Source: JAEUNJ01 sp052035955 (GTDB lineage Bacteria; Pseudomonadota; Gammaproteobacteria; Burkholderiales; Rhodocyclaceae). From it: DNA of 44,799 nt. Position 1 is the first letter of the stretch. Every line of letters starts with the position of its first letter. Of this stretch, positions 8,914 to 17,883 are shown in pieces. The notes below the pieces were generated by a model. That model did no database searches. It worked only from the letters and a program-made list of their open reading frames with translations, and was not told the DNA's origin. Location: the NCBI GenBank assembly GCA_052035955.1, contig JBPOHD010000004.1, positions 1 through 44,799 of the forward strand, written 5' to 3'. The position numbers and the translations under genes are program-made.

Positions 8914-10700
8914 GAAAGCATGCCTTTCTGCTGGCTTTCCTGGCCAGCCTCGTCGTGGCGCCGGCGGCGTTGCCGGAGTTCTACGTCACGCTGTTCAACT
9001 ACATCGGACTCTACGCGCTGGTGGCCCTGGGCCTGGTTCTGCTGACCGGGGTGGGTGGCCTGACCTCCTTCGGGCAGGCGGCCTTCGTCGGCCTCGGGGG
9101 TTACACGACGGCCTACCTGACGACGGCCACCGACCTGCCGGCGTGGTTGGTGCCCATCGGCCACTCGCCCTGGCTGGCTCTTGCGGCGGGGCTGGTGCTG
9201 ACAGCGGCGGTGGCCTTGCTGCTAGGAGCCCTGACCTTGCGGCTGTCCGGCCACTACCTGCCCCTGGGCACGATCGCCTGGGGAATCTCGCTCTACTTCC
9301 TGTTCGGGAACCTGGACTTCCTCGGCGGCCACACCGGGGTGACGGGGATTCAGGTGCTGCAGATCCTCGGCACGGAAATCAAGGACGGACGGGAATTCTT
9401 CTACCTGATATGGGCGGTGTTGCTGGCGGCCATCTGGCTGACCAGCAACCTGCTGGATTCCCGGGAGGGGCGGGCCATCCGAGCCCTCAAGGGCGGCACC
9501 CTGATGGCGGAGGCGATGGGGGTGAACACGGCGCGTTCGAAGACGGTCATCTTCGTGGTGGCGGCCCTCTATGCCTGTACGTCGGGTTGGCTTTACGCGC
9601 ACATGCAGCGCTTCGTCAATCCGACGCCCTTCGGCCTGCATATCGGCATCGAGTACCTCTTCAGGGCGGTGGTGGGCGGGGCGGGCCACGTCTGGGGTGC
9701 GGTGGTCGGGGCGGCCGTCATCACGATCCTGAAACAGTGGTTGCAGGACTGGCTGCCGACGCTGCTTGGCGCGTCCGGGAATTTCGAGGTCATCGTCTTC
9801 GGCGTGATGATGATCCTGGTGTTGCAGCGGGCCCGGGACGGCTTGTGGCCGATCCTCGTGGGACTGCTGCCGGAGCAGCGGGAAAGCCGGCGGGTACCGG
9901 AGGCCGAGCCGCTGCCGAGGCGGAGCCTTCCGGAGCGGGGTACCGTGATATTGCAAGCGCGGGAGGTGACGAAGCGGTTCGGGGGGCTGGTGGCGAACGA
10001 CGGGATGAGCCTGGACGTGAAGGCCGGGGAGATCATGGCCCTGATCGGCCCCAACGGCGCCGGCAAGAGCACCATGTTCAACTGCATCTCCGGCTTCAGC
10101 CCGGCCAGCGAGGGCAGCATCCGTTTTCTCGGCACGGCGATCGAAGCCCTCGAGAGCCGGCAGATCGCCCGCCGCGGCATGAGCCGGACCTTCCAGCACG
10201 TGAGGCTGCTGGGGACCATGTCGGTGCTGGAGAACGTCGCCATCGGGGCTCACCAACGCGGGGGGCGTGGCGTCCTGTCGGCGGGCCTGCACCTGGAGAG
10301 GCGCGAGGAGGCGGGCCTGCTTGCCGAAGCGGCGCGGCAGGTGGTTCGGGTCGGCCTGGAAGGACACATGTTCGATGCAGCGGGCAGTCTGCCCCTGGGG
10401 CAACAGCGGGTCGTGGAGATTGCCCGGGCCCTGGCGGCCGATCCCTGCCTGTTGCTGCTGGACGAGCCGGCCGCGGGCTTGCGCTACCTCGAAAAGCAGG
10501 CGTTGGCCGAACTGCTGGGCAAACTTCGGGAGGAAGGCCTTGGGATCCTGCTGGTGGAGCACGACATGGATTTCGTGATGGGGCTCGCCGACCGGGTGGT
10601 GGTCATGGAGTTCGGGGTCAAGATCGCCGAAGGATTGCCCGAGGAGGTGCAGAGGCATCCCGACGTGATCGAGGCCTACCTCGGGGGGGTGGAAGGATGA
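8910..10700 (+). CDS. livMG: fused ABC permease (LivM) and ATP-binding protein (LivG)
   Basis: This 596-residue fusion has residues 1 to about 315 as a LivM-type permease (LTGVGGLTSFGQAAFVGLGG; ALKGGTLMAEAMGVN; HIGIEYLFRAVVGGAGHVWG). A charged linker (EQRESRRVPEAEPLPRRS) follows, and residues ~345-596 are a LivG-type ATPase. The ATPase has Walker A GPNGAGKST near residue 378, the LivG-style signature LPLGQQRVVEIARAL instead of LSGGQ, and Walker B LLLLDEPAAGL. Such fusions are known in beta- and alphaproteobacteria, so this is probably not a frameshift artefact. Start and stop both overlap the neighbouring genes by four bases, giving a tightly coupled livH-livMG-livF set. Confidence 0.92.
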   Translation: MRKHAFLLAFLASLVVAPAALPEFYVTLFNYIGLYALVALGLVLLTGVGGLTSFGQAAFVGLGGYTTAYLTTATDLPAWLVPIGHSPWLALAAGLVLTAAVALLLGALTLRLSGHYLPLGTIAWGISLYFLFGNLDFLGGHTGVTGIQVLQILGTEIKDGREFFYLIWAVLLAAIWLTSNLLDSREGRAIRALKGGTLMAEAMGVNTARSKTVIFVVAALYACTSGWLYAHMQRFVNPTPFGLHIGIEYLFRAVVGGAGHVWGAVVGAAVITILKQWLQDWLPTLLGASGNFEVIVFGVMMILVLQRARDGLWPILVGLLPEQRESRRVPEAEPLPRRSLPERGTVILQAREVTKRFGGLVANDGMSLDVKAGEIMALIGPNGAGKSTMFNCISGFSPASEGSIRFLGTAIEALESRQIARRGMSRTFQHVRLLGTMSVLENVAIGAHQRGGRGVLSAGLHLERREEAGLLAEAARQVVRVGLEGHMFDAAGSLPLGQQRVVEIARALAADPCLLLLDEPAAGLRYLEKQALAELLGKLREEGLGILLVEHDMDFVMGLADRVVVMEFGVKIAEGLPEEVQRHPDVIEAYLGGVEG

Positions 10701-11437
10701 GCGCCGTCGGTCCTGTCCTGGAGGTGCGGGACCTCCACGTCGCCTACGGCAAGGTCGAGGCGCTTCACCATGCGAACCTGAGTGTTGCGCCCGGCAGCAT
10801 CGTCACTGTCATCGGCCCGAACGGAGCGGGCAAGACCACGCTGCTTTCGGCGATCATGGGGGTGCTGCCGGCCAGCGGTGGCGAGATCGCCTTCCTCGGG
10901 GAGGTGTTGGCCGATGCGGAGGTCGAGGACATGGTGGCGCGGGGGATGACCCTCGTTCCGGAGAGGCGGGAGTTGTTCGGCGAGATGAGCGTCGAGGATA
11001 ACCTGCTGCTTGGCGCGTTCATGCGGCATCGGCAAGGGCACCGGGACGAGGGCGGGACGATGGCGGAGGTGTTCCGCGTCTTTCCCCGGCTGAAGGAACG
11101 TCGCAGGCAGCTAGCCGGAACGCTGTCCGGGGGGGAGCGTCAGATGCTGGCGGTGGGGCGGGCGCTGATGGCCAAGCCCCGCTTGTTGATGCTGGATGAG
11201 CCTAGCCTGGGTCTTGCGCCGCTGATCGTGAGGGAGATCTTTCACATCATTGCGGCGCTGAAACAGACGGGGGTGGCGATCCTGCTGGTCGAACAGAACG
11301 CTCGGGCAGCCCTTCAGATTGCCGACTACGGCTACGTGCTGGAGACGGGCGAGGTGGTTATCGAGGGGGCGGCGGGCGAGATGGCAGAGAATCCGCGGGT
11401 TATCGAAAGCTATCTGGGTCTGGGCGGGAAGAAGTAG
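10697..11437 (+). CDS. livF: ABC transporter ATP-binding protein, LivF type
   Basis: This 246-residue ATPase has Walker A GPNGAGKTT, signature LSGGERQMLAVGRALM, Walker B LLMLDEPSLGLAP and the LivF-specific end ENPRVIESYLGLGG. It pairs with the LivG half of the fusion to power import. It starts with an ATGA overlap with livMG. It is the last gene of the importer set; nine bases after its stop the parS region begins, and no obvious terminator lies between. Confidence 0.93.
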   Translation: MSAVGPVLEVRDLHVAYGKVEALHHANLSVAPGSIVTVIGPNGAGKTTLLSAIMGVLPASGGEIAFLGEVLADAEVEDMVARGMTLVPERRELFGEMSVEDNLLLGAFMRHRQGHRDEGGTMAEVFRVFPRLKERRRQLAGTLSGGERQMLAVGRALMAKPRLLMLDEPSLGLAPLIVREIFHIIAALKQTGVAILLVEQNARAALQIADYGYVLETGEVVIEGAAGEMAENPRVIESYLGLGGKK

Positions 11438-11445
11438 CGACGCTC

Positions 11446-11461
11446 CGTTTCACGTGGAACA
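11446..11461. promoter_or_regulatory. parS: parS centromere site 1
   Basis: CGTTTCACGTGGAACA matches, on the opposite strand, the conserved chromosomal parS consensus TGTTNCACGTGAAACA at 15 of 16 positions. It lies upstream of the parAB genes, as expected, and should be loaded by the ParB encoded at 15000. Confidence 0.9.
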
Positions 11462-11490
11462 CGGCCGGTGGGGTGGCCGGCGAGATTCCC

Positions 11491-11506
11491 GGTTCCACGT
11501 GAAACA
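11491..11506. promoter_or_regulatory. parS: parS centromere site 2
   Basis: GGTTCCACGTGAAACA matches the parS consensus at 15 of 16 positions. Its inner 14 bases are the exact reverse complement of site 1, and the two centres are 45 bp apart. Together they form an inverted pair in the livF-mnmG gap. Confidence 0.9.
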
Positions 11507-11687
11507 ATCCCGGTCACCTTGAACGCCGCTGGCCGCCAGGCGCCGCTGCGGAATTCAAAAGCGGATGGCGCAGGCGTATCATTGCGCCTCTTTTTCCCGG
11601 CCCCCTCCATGCACCTCAAGTCTCGATCCGGCTGCGACAAGCCACCCGAGCCATCGGGGGCCGATCGACAGGACCCCCTGCCAACCC

Positions 11688-13607
11688 ATGCCCTCGCCCG
11701 CCCGCTTTGACGTCATCGTGATCGGCGGCGGCCATGCCGGCACCGAGGCTGCCCTTGCGGCCGCCCGCGCGGGGGCGCGCACGCTGCTGCTCACCCACAA
11801 TATCGAGACCCTGGGCGCCATGTCCTGCAATCCGTCGATCGGCGGCATCGGCAAGGGGCATCTGGTCAAGGAGGTGGACGCCCTCGGGGGTGTCATGGCG
11901 GCGGCCACCGACGAGGCCGGGATCCAGTTCCGCATCCTCAACGCCTCCAAGGGCCCAGCCGTCCGGGCGACCCGGGCCCAGGCCGACCGCCAGCTGTACA
12001 AGAAAGCCATCCGCGGCCGCCTGGAAAACCATCCGAACCTCGCCTTGTTCCAGCAGGCCGCCGATGACCTGCTCCTGGAGGGTGACCGCGTTTCCGGAGT
12101 CGTCACCCAGCTGGGCATCCGTTTCGAAGCCCCGGCGGTGGTCCTGACCGCCGGCACCTTCCTCAACGGCCTGGTCCATGTAGGCCTGGAGAGCTATCGG
12201 GCCGGCCGTTTCGGCGATCCTCCGACCCTGTCCCTGGCCGCCCGTCTGCGCGAACTGAACCTGCCGGTCGGCCGCCTCAAGACCGGTACGCCGCCCCGCC
12301 TGGACGGACGCAGCATCGACTTCTCGGTCCTCCAGCCGCAACAGGGAGACGATCCGGCGCCGGTCTTCTCCTTCCTCGGCGATGCCGCCTCGCATCCGCG
12401 GCAGGTGCCGTGCTGGATCACCCACACCAATCCCGGCACCCACGACATCATCCGCGGCGGCCTGGACCGCTCGCCCATGTTCACCGGGGTGATCGAGGGC
12501 GTCGGCCCCCGCTATTGCCCCTCCATCGAGGACAAGATCCACCGCTTCGCCGGCAAGGATAGCCATCAGGTCTTCCTCGAGCCGGAGGGCCTGGACACCC
12601 ACGAGGTCTACCCCCAGGGCGTCTCCACTTCCCTGCCCTTCGACGTCCAGTTGGACCTGGTCCGCTCGATGCGGGGGCTGGAGCGGGTCCGCATCACGCG
12701 CCCCGGCTACGCCATCGAATACGACTACTTCGATCCGCGCAACCTCAAGGCGACGTTGGAGACCAAGTCCATCGGCGGGCTGTTCTTCGCCGGGCAGATC
12801 AATGGCACCACCGGTTACGAGGAGGCGGCGGCCCAGGGCCTCCTGGCCGGCATCAACGCCGCCCGCGCCGCCCTCGGCCTGGAGACCTGGTCGCCCCGCC
12901 GCGACGAGGCCTACCTCGGGGTGCTGGTGGACGACTTGATCACCCGCGGCGTTTCGGAGCCCTATCGCATGTTCACCAGCCGGGCCGAATACCGCCTGTC
13001 GCTGCGCGAGGACAATGCCGACCAGCGCCTCACCGAGGTCGGGCGCCGCCTCGGCCTGGTGGACGATCGCCGCTGGACCGCCTTCAATCGCAAGCGCGAC
13101 GCCATCGCCGGCGAGGTCGAACGCCTGAAGGGAACCTGGGTCAATCCCCGCCTGCTGCCGGCCGCCGAGGCCGAGCGGGTGATCGGCAAGGCCCTGGAGC
13201 GCGAGTACAGCCTCTTCGATCTGCTGCGCCGCCCGGAGGTGGATCACGATGCCCTGGCTTCCCTGCCCGGCGCGGCCACCCCGGCGCTGGCTCGGGACGT
13301 GATCGAGCAGGTGGAGATCCAGGCCAAGTACGCCGGCTATGTCGAACGCCAGCGGGAGGAAGTCGAAAAGGCGCGCGGCCAGGAAACCCTGCCCCTGCCC
13401 GCCGACCTCGATTACGCCGCCGTCCATGGCCTTTCCATCGAGGTCCGCCAGAAGCTGTCCCTGCAACGCCCGGAAACCCTCGGTCAGGCGTCGCGCATCC
13501 AGGGGGTGACGCCGGCGGCGATCTCCCTGCTGCTGGTGCACCTGAAGCGACGGGGAAAGCAAGGCCGGGTTGCCGACCCGGGCCGCGCCCGGGCGGCAGA
13601 CGCATGA
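11688..13607 (+). CDS. mnmG: tRNA uridine-5-carboxymethylaminomethyl modification enzyme MnmG
   Basis: This 639-residue FAD protein works with MnmE to modify the wobble uridine U34 of several tRNAs. It has the N-terminal dinucleotide-binding motif GGGHAGTEAALAAARAG, the signature GPRYCPSIEDKIHRF and the second signature GQINGTTGYEEAAAQG. The C-terminal helical domain ends near IQGVTPAAISLLLVHLK. The ATG at 11688 gives the normal family length and starts just before the FAD motif; the open frame extends upstream without similarity. The stop overlaps rsmG by four bases. mnmE is not in the window. Confidence 0.97.
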   Translation: MPSPARFDVIVIGGGHAGTEAALAAARAGARTLLLTHNIETLGAMSCNPSIGGIGKGHLVKEVDALGGVMAAATDEAGIQFRILNASKGPAVRATRAQADRQLYKKAIRGRLENHPNLALFQQAADDLLLEGDRVSGVVTQLGIRFEAPAVVLTAGTFLNGLVHVGLESYRAGRFGDPPTLSLAARLRELNLPVGRLKTGTPPRLDGRSIDFSVLQPQQGDDPAPVFSFLGDAASHPRQVPCWITHTNPGTHDIIRGGLDRSPMFTGVIEGVGPRYCPSIEDKIHRFAGKDSHQVFLEPEGLDTHEVYPQGVSTSLPFDVQLDLVRSMRGLERVRITRPGYAIEYDYFDPRNLKATLETKSIGGLFFAGQINGTTGYEEAAAQGLLAGINAARAALGLETWSPRRDEAYLGVLVDDLITRGVSEPYRMFTSRAEYRLSLREDNADQRLTEVGRRLGLVDDRRWTAFNRKRDAIAGEVERLKGTWVNPRLLPAAEAERVIGKALEREYSLFDLLRRPEVDHDALASLPGAATPALARDVIEQVEIQAKYAGYVERQREEVEKARGQETLPLPADLDYAAVHGLSIEVRQKLSLQRPETLGQASRIQGVTPAAISLLLVHLKRRGKQGRVADPGRARAADA

Positions 13608-14218
13608 ACGCCGACCTCTCGCTCGGCGCCAGGCAACTGGGCCTCGACCTCACGGCCGACCAGGAGGGCCGCCTGGGGCGCCTGCTGGCGCTGCTCGCCA
13701 AGTGGAACCGGACCTACAACCTGACGGCCATCCGTTCCGAGGCCGACATGGTGACCCACCACCTGCTCGATTCCCTGTCCATCGCGCCACATCTGGGCAA
13801 CGCGGCGACCCTGGCCGACGTGGGCAGTGGCGCCGGCTTCCCGGGCCTGGTGCTGGCGGTGCTCCGGCCCGACCTGCGGGTGACCTCCATCGAGGCCAGC
13901 CAGAAGAAGGTCGCCTTCCAGCAGCAGGTCCGTATCGAGCTCCACCTGACCAATGTGGACGTGGTGTGCAGTCGGGTCGAGCGCGTCCGCCGCGTCTTCG
14001 ACGCCGTCGTTTCGCGTGCCTTCTCGAGCCTTGCCGACTTCGTGCGCCTGGCTGGCGGCCTGGCGGCGGAAGGAGGTCGCCTGCTGGCCATGAAAGGCAC
14101 CTATCCGGCCGATGAACTGGCCTCCCTTCCCCCCGGCTGGCGCCTCGCCGCCAGCCATCCGCTGCACGTCCCCGGCCTGGCCGCCGAGCGCCATCTGATC
14201 ATCCTGGAAAGAACCTGA
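13604..14218 (+). CDS. rsmG: 16S rRNA (guanine-527-N7)-methyltransferase RsmG
   Basis: This 204-residue SAM-dependent methyltransferase has the family pattern LLAKWNRTYNLTAIR, the SAM loop LADVGSGAGFPGLVLAV and the later VVSRAFSSLADFV. It methylates N7 of G527 in 16S rRNA. It is coupled to mnmG by an ATGA overlap, and parA follows two bases after its stop, so mnmG-rsmG-parA-parB reads as one transcript. Confidence 0.96.
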   Translation: MNADLSLGARQLGLDLTADQEGRLGRLLALLAKWNRTYNLTAIRSEADMVTHHLLDSLSIAPHLGNAATLADVGSGAGFPGLVLAVLRPDLRVTSIEASQKKVAFQQQVRIELHLTNVDVVCSRVERVRRVFDAVVSRAFSSLADFVRLAGGLAAEGGRLLAMKGTYPADELASLPPGWRLAASHPLHVPGLAAERHLIILERT

Positions 14219-14220
14219 GC

Positions 14221-14988
14221 ATGCATATCTTCGCCGTCGCCAACCAGAAGGGCGGGGTGGGCAAGACCACCACCTCCGTCAATCTCGCCGCCGCCCTCGC
14301 CCAGGCCGGGCAACGGACGCTGCTGGTGGACCTGGACCCCCAGGGCAATGCCACCATGGGCAGCGGCATCGACAAGCGGAGCCTGCCGCGGTCGGTCTAC
14401 CACCTGCTGCTGGGCCTGGCCGAACTGGCCGACGTGCGGGCCGCCTCGCCGGCCGGCGCCTACGACGTGCTGCCGGCCAACCGCGACCTGGCCGGCGCCG
14501 AAGTGGAGATGGTGGCACTGGAACGCCGGGACGTGCGCCTGAAGGAAGCCCTTTCCCGGCACGCCGAGGAATACGACTTCGTCCTCATCGACTGCCCGCC
14601 ATCCCTTTCCATGCTGACCCTGAACGGCCTGTGCGCCGCCCACGGCGTCATCATTCCTATGCAATGTGAATATTACGCCCTGGAGGGCCTGTCGGACCTG
14701 GTGAACACCATCAAGAAGGTGCACGCCAACCTGAACCGGGACTTGAAGATCATCGGCCTGCTGCGGGTCATGTTCGACCCCCGGTCGACGCTCTCCAACC
14801 AGGTTTCCAAGCAGCTCGAGGACCACTTCGGGGACAAGGTGTTCCGCACCCTGGTGCCGCGCAACGTCCGCCTCGCCGAGGCACCCAGCTACGGCGTGCC
14901 GGGAGTGCTGTTCGACAAGTCGTCGAAGGGCGCCCAGGCCTACCTGGCCTTCGCCCAGGAAATGATCGAGCGCGCCAAGACTTTCTGA
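14221..14988 (+). CDS. parA: chromosome partitioning ATPase ParA (Soj)
   Basis: This 255-residue protein has the deviant Walker A box ANQKGGVGKTTTSVNLA, the DLDPQGNATMG motif and FVLIDCPPSLSMLT. The size and lack of an N-terminal DNA-binding extension mark it as a chromosomal type Ib ParA. It would form nucleoid-bound ATP dimers that move ParB-parS complexes. It is encoded directly after rsmG and 11 bases before parB. Confidence 0.96.
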   Translation: MHIFAVANQKGGVGKTTTSVNLAAALAQAGQRTLLVDLDPQGNATMGSGIDKRSLPRSVYHLLLGLAELADVRAASPAGAYDVLPANRDLAGAEVEMVALERRDVRLKEALSRHAEEYDFVLIDCPPSLSMLTLNGLCAAHGVIIPMQCEYYALEGLSDLVNTIKKVHANLNRDLKIIGLLRVMFDPRSTLSNQVSKQLEDHFGDKVFRTLVPRNVRLAEAPSYGVPGVLFDKSSKGAQAYLAFAQEMIERAKTF

Positions 14989-14999
14989 GGGAGAACGCA

Positions 15000-15845
15000 A
15001 TGAATCCGCCGAAAATGAAGGGCCTGGGACGGGGGCTGGACGCCCTGCTCGCCGCCAACAACGCGCCGGAGAGCCAGCGCCAGGACAGCCTGCCCGTCGG
15101 CGACCTGCAGCCCGGCAAATATCAGCCGCGGACACGGATGGACCCCGGGTCGCTGGAGGAACTGGCCGCCTCCATCAAGGCCCAGGGCATCATGCAGCCC
15201 ATACTGGCGCGCCCCCTGGGCAATGGTCGCCACGAGATCATCGCCGGCGAGAGGCGCTGGCGGGCGGCGCAGATCGCCGGCCTGTCGGAAGTACCGGTAC
15301 TCATCCGGGAGATTCCGGACGAGGCCGCCCTGGCCATGTCCCTGATCGAGAACATCCAGCGGGAGGACCTGAATCCCCTCGAGGAGGCCGCAGGCCTGCA
15401 ACGCCTGGTCGAGGAGTTCACCATGACCCACCAGCAGGCGGCCGAGGCCATCGGCCGCTCGCGGTCGGCGGCGTCCAACCTGCTGCGTCTGCTCCAACTG
15501 GCCAAGCCGGCCCAGGACATGCTCATGGCGGGGGACATCGAGATGGGCCATGCCCGGGCCCTGCTGTCCTTGCCGAAGGCCGAGCAGGGCGGCGTTGCAG
15601 CCCACGTCGTGGAAAAGGGACTCTCGGTGCGGGAGACCGAGAGGCTGGTCAACCGCAGCCTGCACCCGCCGGCGAAGAAGGCCTCCCCAGCCCAGAACCG
15701 GGACCTCGTCCGCCTGGAGGAGGAGCTCTCCGACAGCATCGGTGCCACGGTGAAGATCAACGCCAACCGCAAGGGCGCCGGAGCCCTGACCGTCCGTTTC
15801 GGCAGTCTCGACCAGCTCGACGGAATCCTGGCCCGCCTGCGTTGA
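15000..15845 (+). CDS. parB: chromosome partitioning protein ParB (Spo0J)
   Basis: This 281-residue protein starts with the typical KGLGRGLDALL. It has the CTP-binding GERRWRAAQ arginine patch and ENIQREDLNPLEEA, then a helix-turn-helix (QQAAEAIGRSRSAASNLLRL) that recognises parS, and a C-terminal dimerisation region. Its likely targets are the two parS sites about 3.5 kb upstream. The start is preceded by GAGGGAGAACGCA. It is the last gene before the ATP synthase promoter. Confidence 0.96.
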   Translation: MNPPKMKGLGRGLDALLAANNAPESQRQDSLPVGDLQPGKYQPRTRMDPGSLEELAASIKAQGIMQPILARPLGNGRHEIIAGERRWRAAQIAGLSEVPVLIREIPDEAALAMSLIENIQREDLNPLEEAAGLQRLVEEFTMTHQQAAEAIGRSRSAASNLLRLLQLAKPAQDMLMAGDIEMGHARALLSLPKAEQGGVAAHVVEKGLSVRETERLVNRSLHPPAKKASPAQNRDLVRLEEELSDSIGATVKINANRKGAGALTVRFGSLDQLDGILARLR

Positions 15846-15875
15846 CTGAAAATGTGCACTAGCAGCATTTAACTC

Positions 15876-15904
15876 TTGTATGAGACTCGGTCGGATGCTA
15901 TCAT
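15876..15904 (+). promoter_or_regulatory. candidate atp operon promoter
   Basis: TTGTAT (15876-15881) and TATCAT (15899-15904) are spaced by 17 bases, and a TG one base before the -10 gives an extended -10 element. Transcription would begin about 15911, close before atpI. It lies in the 80-base AT-richer gap after parB. Confidence 0.5.
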
Positions 15905-15925
15905 TGACAGGTTTTTCAGGCCGCG

Positions 15926-16282
15926 ATGCACCCTGACGTTCGATGGGTGCTCAGCCGACAGGGTCTCGCGACCTTGTGCGCAGCCGCAATATCGGGCTAC
16001 GCGGGCGGTCTGGACGCGGCCGTTTCTGCCCTCGTGGGCGGTGCCATCGGGATACTCGGCGCCGCCGCCTACGTCTGGCGCGCGATGCGCGGCGGAGAAA
16101 CGGACCCCGGCAAGGTGTACCGGGCGCAGGTTCTGGGGGAGGCCTACAAGTATGCGGTCGTCCTCGGAGGCTTTGCCCTCGTGTTTATCAGGTTCAGGGA
16201 GTTGGCGGCCCTGCCGCTGTTCCTCGGTTTTGGATTAACCGTCGTCGTCTATTGGATGGCGTTGCTTAGGACTCGGACTTAA
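15926..16282 (+). CDS. atpI: ATP synthase accessory subunit I
   Basis: This is a 118-residue membrane protein with about four hydrophobic segments. It has the AtpI pattern AAISGYAGGLDAAVSALVGG and RAQVLGEAYKYAVVLGGFAL. AtpI is an assembly aid or chaperone for the c-ring rather than a stable part of the enzyme. It is the first gene of the atp cluster, with atpB starting two bases after its stop. Confidence 0.88.
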   Translation: MHPDVRWVLSRQGLATLCAAAISGYAGGLDAAVSALVGGAIGILGAAAYVWRAMRGGETDPGKVYRAQVLGEAYKYAVVLGGFALVFIRFRELAALPLFLGFGLTVVVYWMALLRTRT

Positions 16283-16284
16283 CC

Positions 16285-17061
16285 ATGTCTTCCGGCGAAA
16301 CCCTCACCGCAACCGAATACATCACCCACCACCTGACCAATTTCAAGGTCGGCAGCGGATTCTGGTCCTTCCACCTGGACACGCTGATCATCTCCGGCGG
16401 CCTCGGATTGGTCGTCTTCCTGTCCCTTGCCGCCATAGCCGGCAAGGCGACCAGCGGCGTCCCGAAGGGCTGGCAGAACTTTTTCGAGATGGTGCTGAGC
16501 TTCGTGAACCAGCAGGTCAAGGATACCTACCACGGCAACAACCCGTTGGTGGCGCCCCTCGCCATCACCATCTTCATCTGGATCTTTTCCATGAATGCCA
16601 TGGACCTGATCCCGGTGGATTTCCTGCCCTGGGCCGCCCAGCACGCCACCGGAGATCATCACCTCCCCTTCAAGTTCGTGCCGACCACCGACCCCAACCT
16701 GACCTTCGGCATGTCGATCACGGTCTTCCTGATCATGATCTACATGAACTTCAAGGTGAAGGGCTTCGGCGGGTTCATGCATGAAATCTTCACGGCCCCC
16801 TTCGGTCCCAAGCTGGCGCCAGTGAACTTCCTGTTCCGGATCATCGAGGACATCGCCAAGCCCATCTCCCTGTCCCTGCGTCTTTTCGGAAACATGTACG
16901 CCGGCGAGATGGTCTTCATCCTGATCGCCCTGCTCGGCCTGTACCAGCTGCCGCTGGCGCTGCCCTGGGCGCTGTTCCACATCCTGATCATCACCCTGCA
17001 GGCCTTCGTGTTCATGATGCTTACCATCGTGTACATGTCCATGGCCTCGGAATCCCATTGA
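16285..17061 (+). CDS. atpB: ATP synthase Fo subunit a
   Basis: This 258-residue polytopic subunit forms the proton half-channels. The essential arginine lies in SLSLRLFGNMYAGEMVF, and MNAMDLIPVDFLPW and the C-terminal hydrophobic helices are also as in proteobacterial subunit a. It is slightly shorter than the E. coli protein. It follows atpI directly. Confidence 0.97.
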   Translation: MSSGETLTATEYITHHLTNFKVGSGFWSFHLDTLIISGGLGLVVFLSLAAIAGKATSGVPKGWQNFFEMVLSFVNQQVKDTYHGNNPLVAPLAITIFIWIFSMNAMDLIPVDFLPWAAQHATGDHHLPFKFVPTTDPNLTFGMSITVFLIMIYMNFKVKGFGGFMHEIFTAPFGPKLAPVNFLFRIIEDIAKPISLSLRLFGNMYAGEMVFILIALLGLYQLPLALPWALFHILIITLQAFVFMMLTIVYMSMASESH

Positions 17062-17094
17062 CCCACCCCTCTTTCAGTAACGCCAACTTTCTTT

Positions 17095-17106
17095 AAAGGA
17101 GAAAAA
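17095..17106 (+). promoter_or_regulatory. strong ribosome-binding site of atpE
   Basis: AAAGGAG with an A-only spacer (AAAAA) sits directly before the atpE ATG, in a pyrimidine- and A-rich stretch unlike the GC-rich surroundings. A strong initiation region fits the need for many copies of subunit c per enzyme. Confidence 0.7.
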
Positions 17107-17373
17107 ATGGAAGCTCTTTCCATGCTGCTGGGCAACACCGCCATCGCCGTCGCCATCCTGATCGGCGCGGGCGCCCTGGGTACCGCTATCGGCTTCGGCA
17201 TCCTCGGTGGTCGCTTCCTCGAAGGCGCTGCGCGTCAGCCCGAAATGATCCCCACGCTCCAGGTCAAGATGTTCATCGTCGCCGGTCTGCTCGACGCGGT
17301 GACCATGATCGGCGTCGGTATCGCCCTGTTCCTCCTGTTTGCCAACCCGTTCATCGCCGTTGTCAAGGGCTGA
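17107..17373 (+). CDS. atpE: ATP synthase Fo subunit c
   Basis: This 88-residue hairpin of two hydrophobic helices has the polar loop ARQPE. The ion-carrying acid is D63 in the second helix (AGLLDAVTMIGVG). The Gln/Glu/Ser-Thr pattern of sodium-binding rings is absent, so a proton ring is expected. Gly- and Ala-rich helix 1 (GAGALGTAIGFGILGG) is normal for the family. Confidence 0.97.
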   Translation: MEALSMLLGNTAIAVAILIGAGALGTAIGFGILGGRFLEGAARQPEMIPTLQVKMFIVAGLLDAVTMIGVGIALFLLFANPFIAVVKG

Positions 17374-17407
17374 TCCCTCCGATTAACCCTCAACGTAGGA
17401 GGTTAGC

Positions 17408-17878
17408 GTGAGCATCAACGCAACCCTCATCGGCCAGATGATTTGGTTCGCCATCTTCATCTGGATCACGATGAAGTACGTATGGCCGCCCCTGCAGAAG
17501 GCCATGGCCGACCGTCAGCAGCTGATCGCCGACGGCCTCGCCGCTGCCGAGCGGGGCAAGCACGACCTGGAGCTCGCCGCCAAGCGCTCCGCCGACGCGC
17601 TCCGGGAAGCCAAGGACCGCGCCGCCGGAATCACCGCCGAAGCCGACAAGCGGGCCCGGGAAATCATCGAGGAAGCCAAGGAAGCCGCCAAGGTGGAGGC
17701 CGAGAAGGTCTACACCGGCAAGATGGCCGAACTGGAGCAGGAGACGGAGCGGGCTCGCGCCGCCCTGCGCGAGCGTATCGCCGAACTGGCGGTGGCCGGC
17801 GCCGAGAAGATCCTGCGCCGCGAGGTCAATGCCTCGGCCCACGCCGACATGCTGGCAACGCTCAAACAGGAACTCTGA
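17408..17878 (+). CDS. atpF: ATP synthase Fo subunit b
   Basis: This 156-residue protein has one N-terminal membrane helix (LIGQMIWFAIFIWITMKYVW) followed by a long charged coiled coil rich in Ala, Glu, Lys and Arg, typical of the peripheral stalk. The start is GTG at 17408, supported by AGGAGG five bases upstream. It lies between atpE and atpH in the standard order. Confidence 0.96.
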   Translation: MSINATLIGQMIWFAIFIWITMKYVWPPLQKAMADRQQLIADGLAAAERGKHDLELAAKRSADALREAKDRAAGITAEADKRAREIIEEAKEAAKVEAEKVYTGKMAELEQETERARAALRERIAELAVAGAEKILRREVNASAHADMLATLKQEL

Positions 17879-17883
17879 TCCCC

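Noticed and set aside
8910..10700. The livM-livG fusion as a sequencing frameshift joining two genes
   Set aside because: The joint is a natural charged linker in one frame, both halves are complete, and such fusions are known in related bacteria.
11616..13562. A 648-codon minus-strand frame opposite mnmG
   Set aside because: It is an antisense shadow; mnmG is conserved along its whole length.
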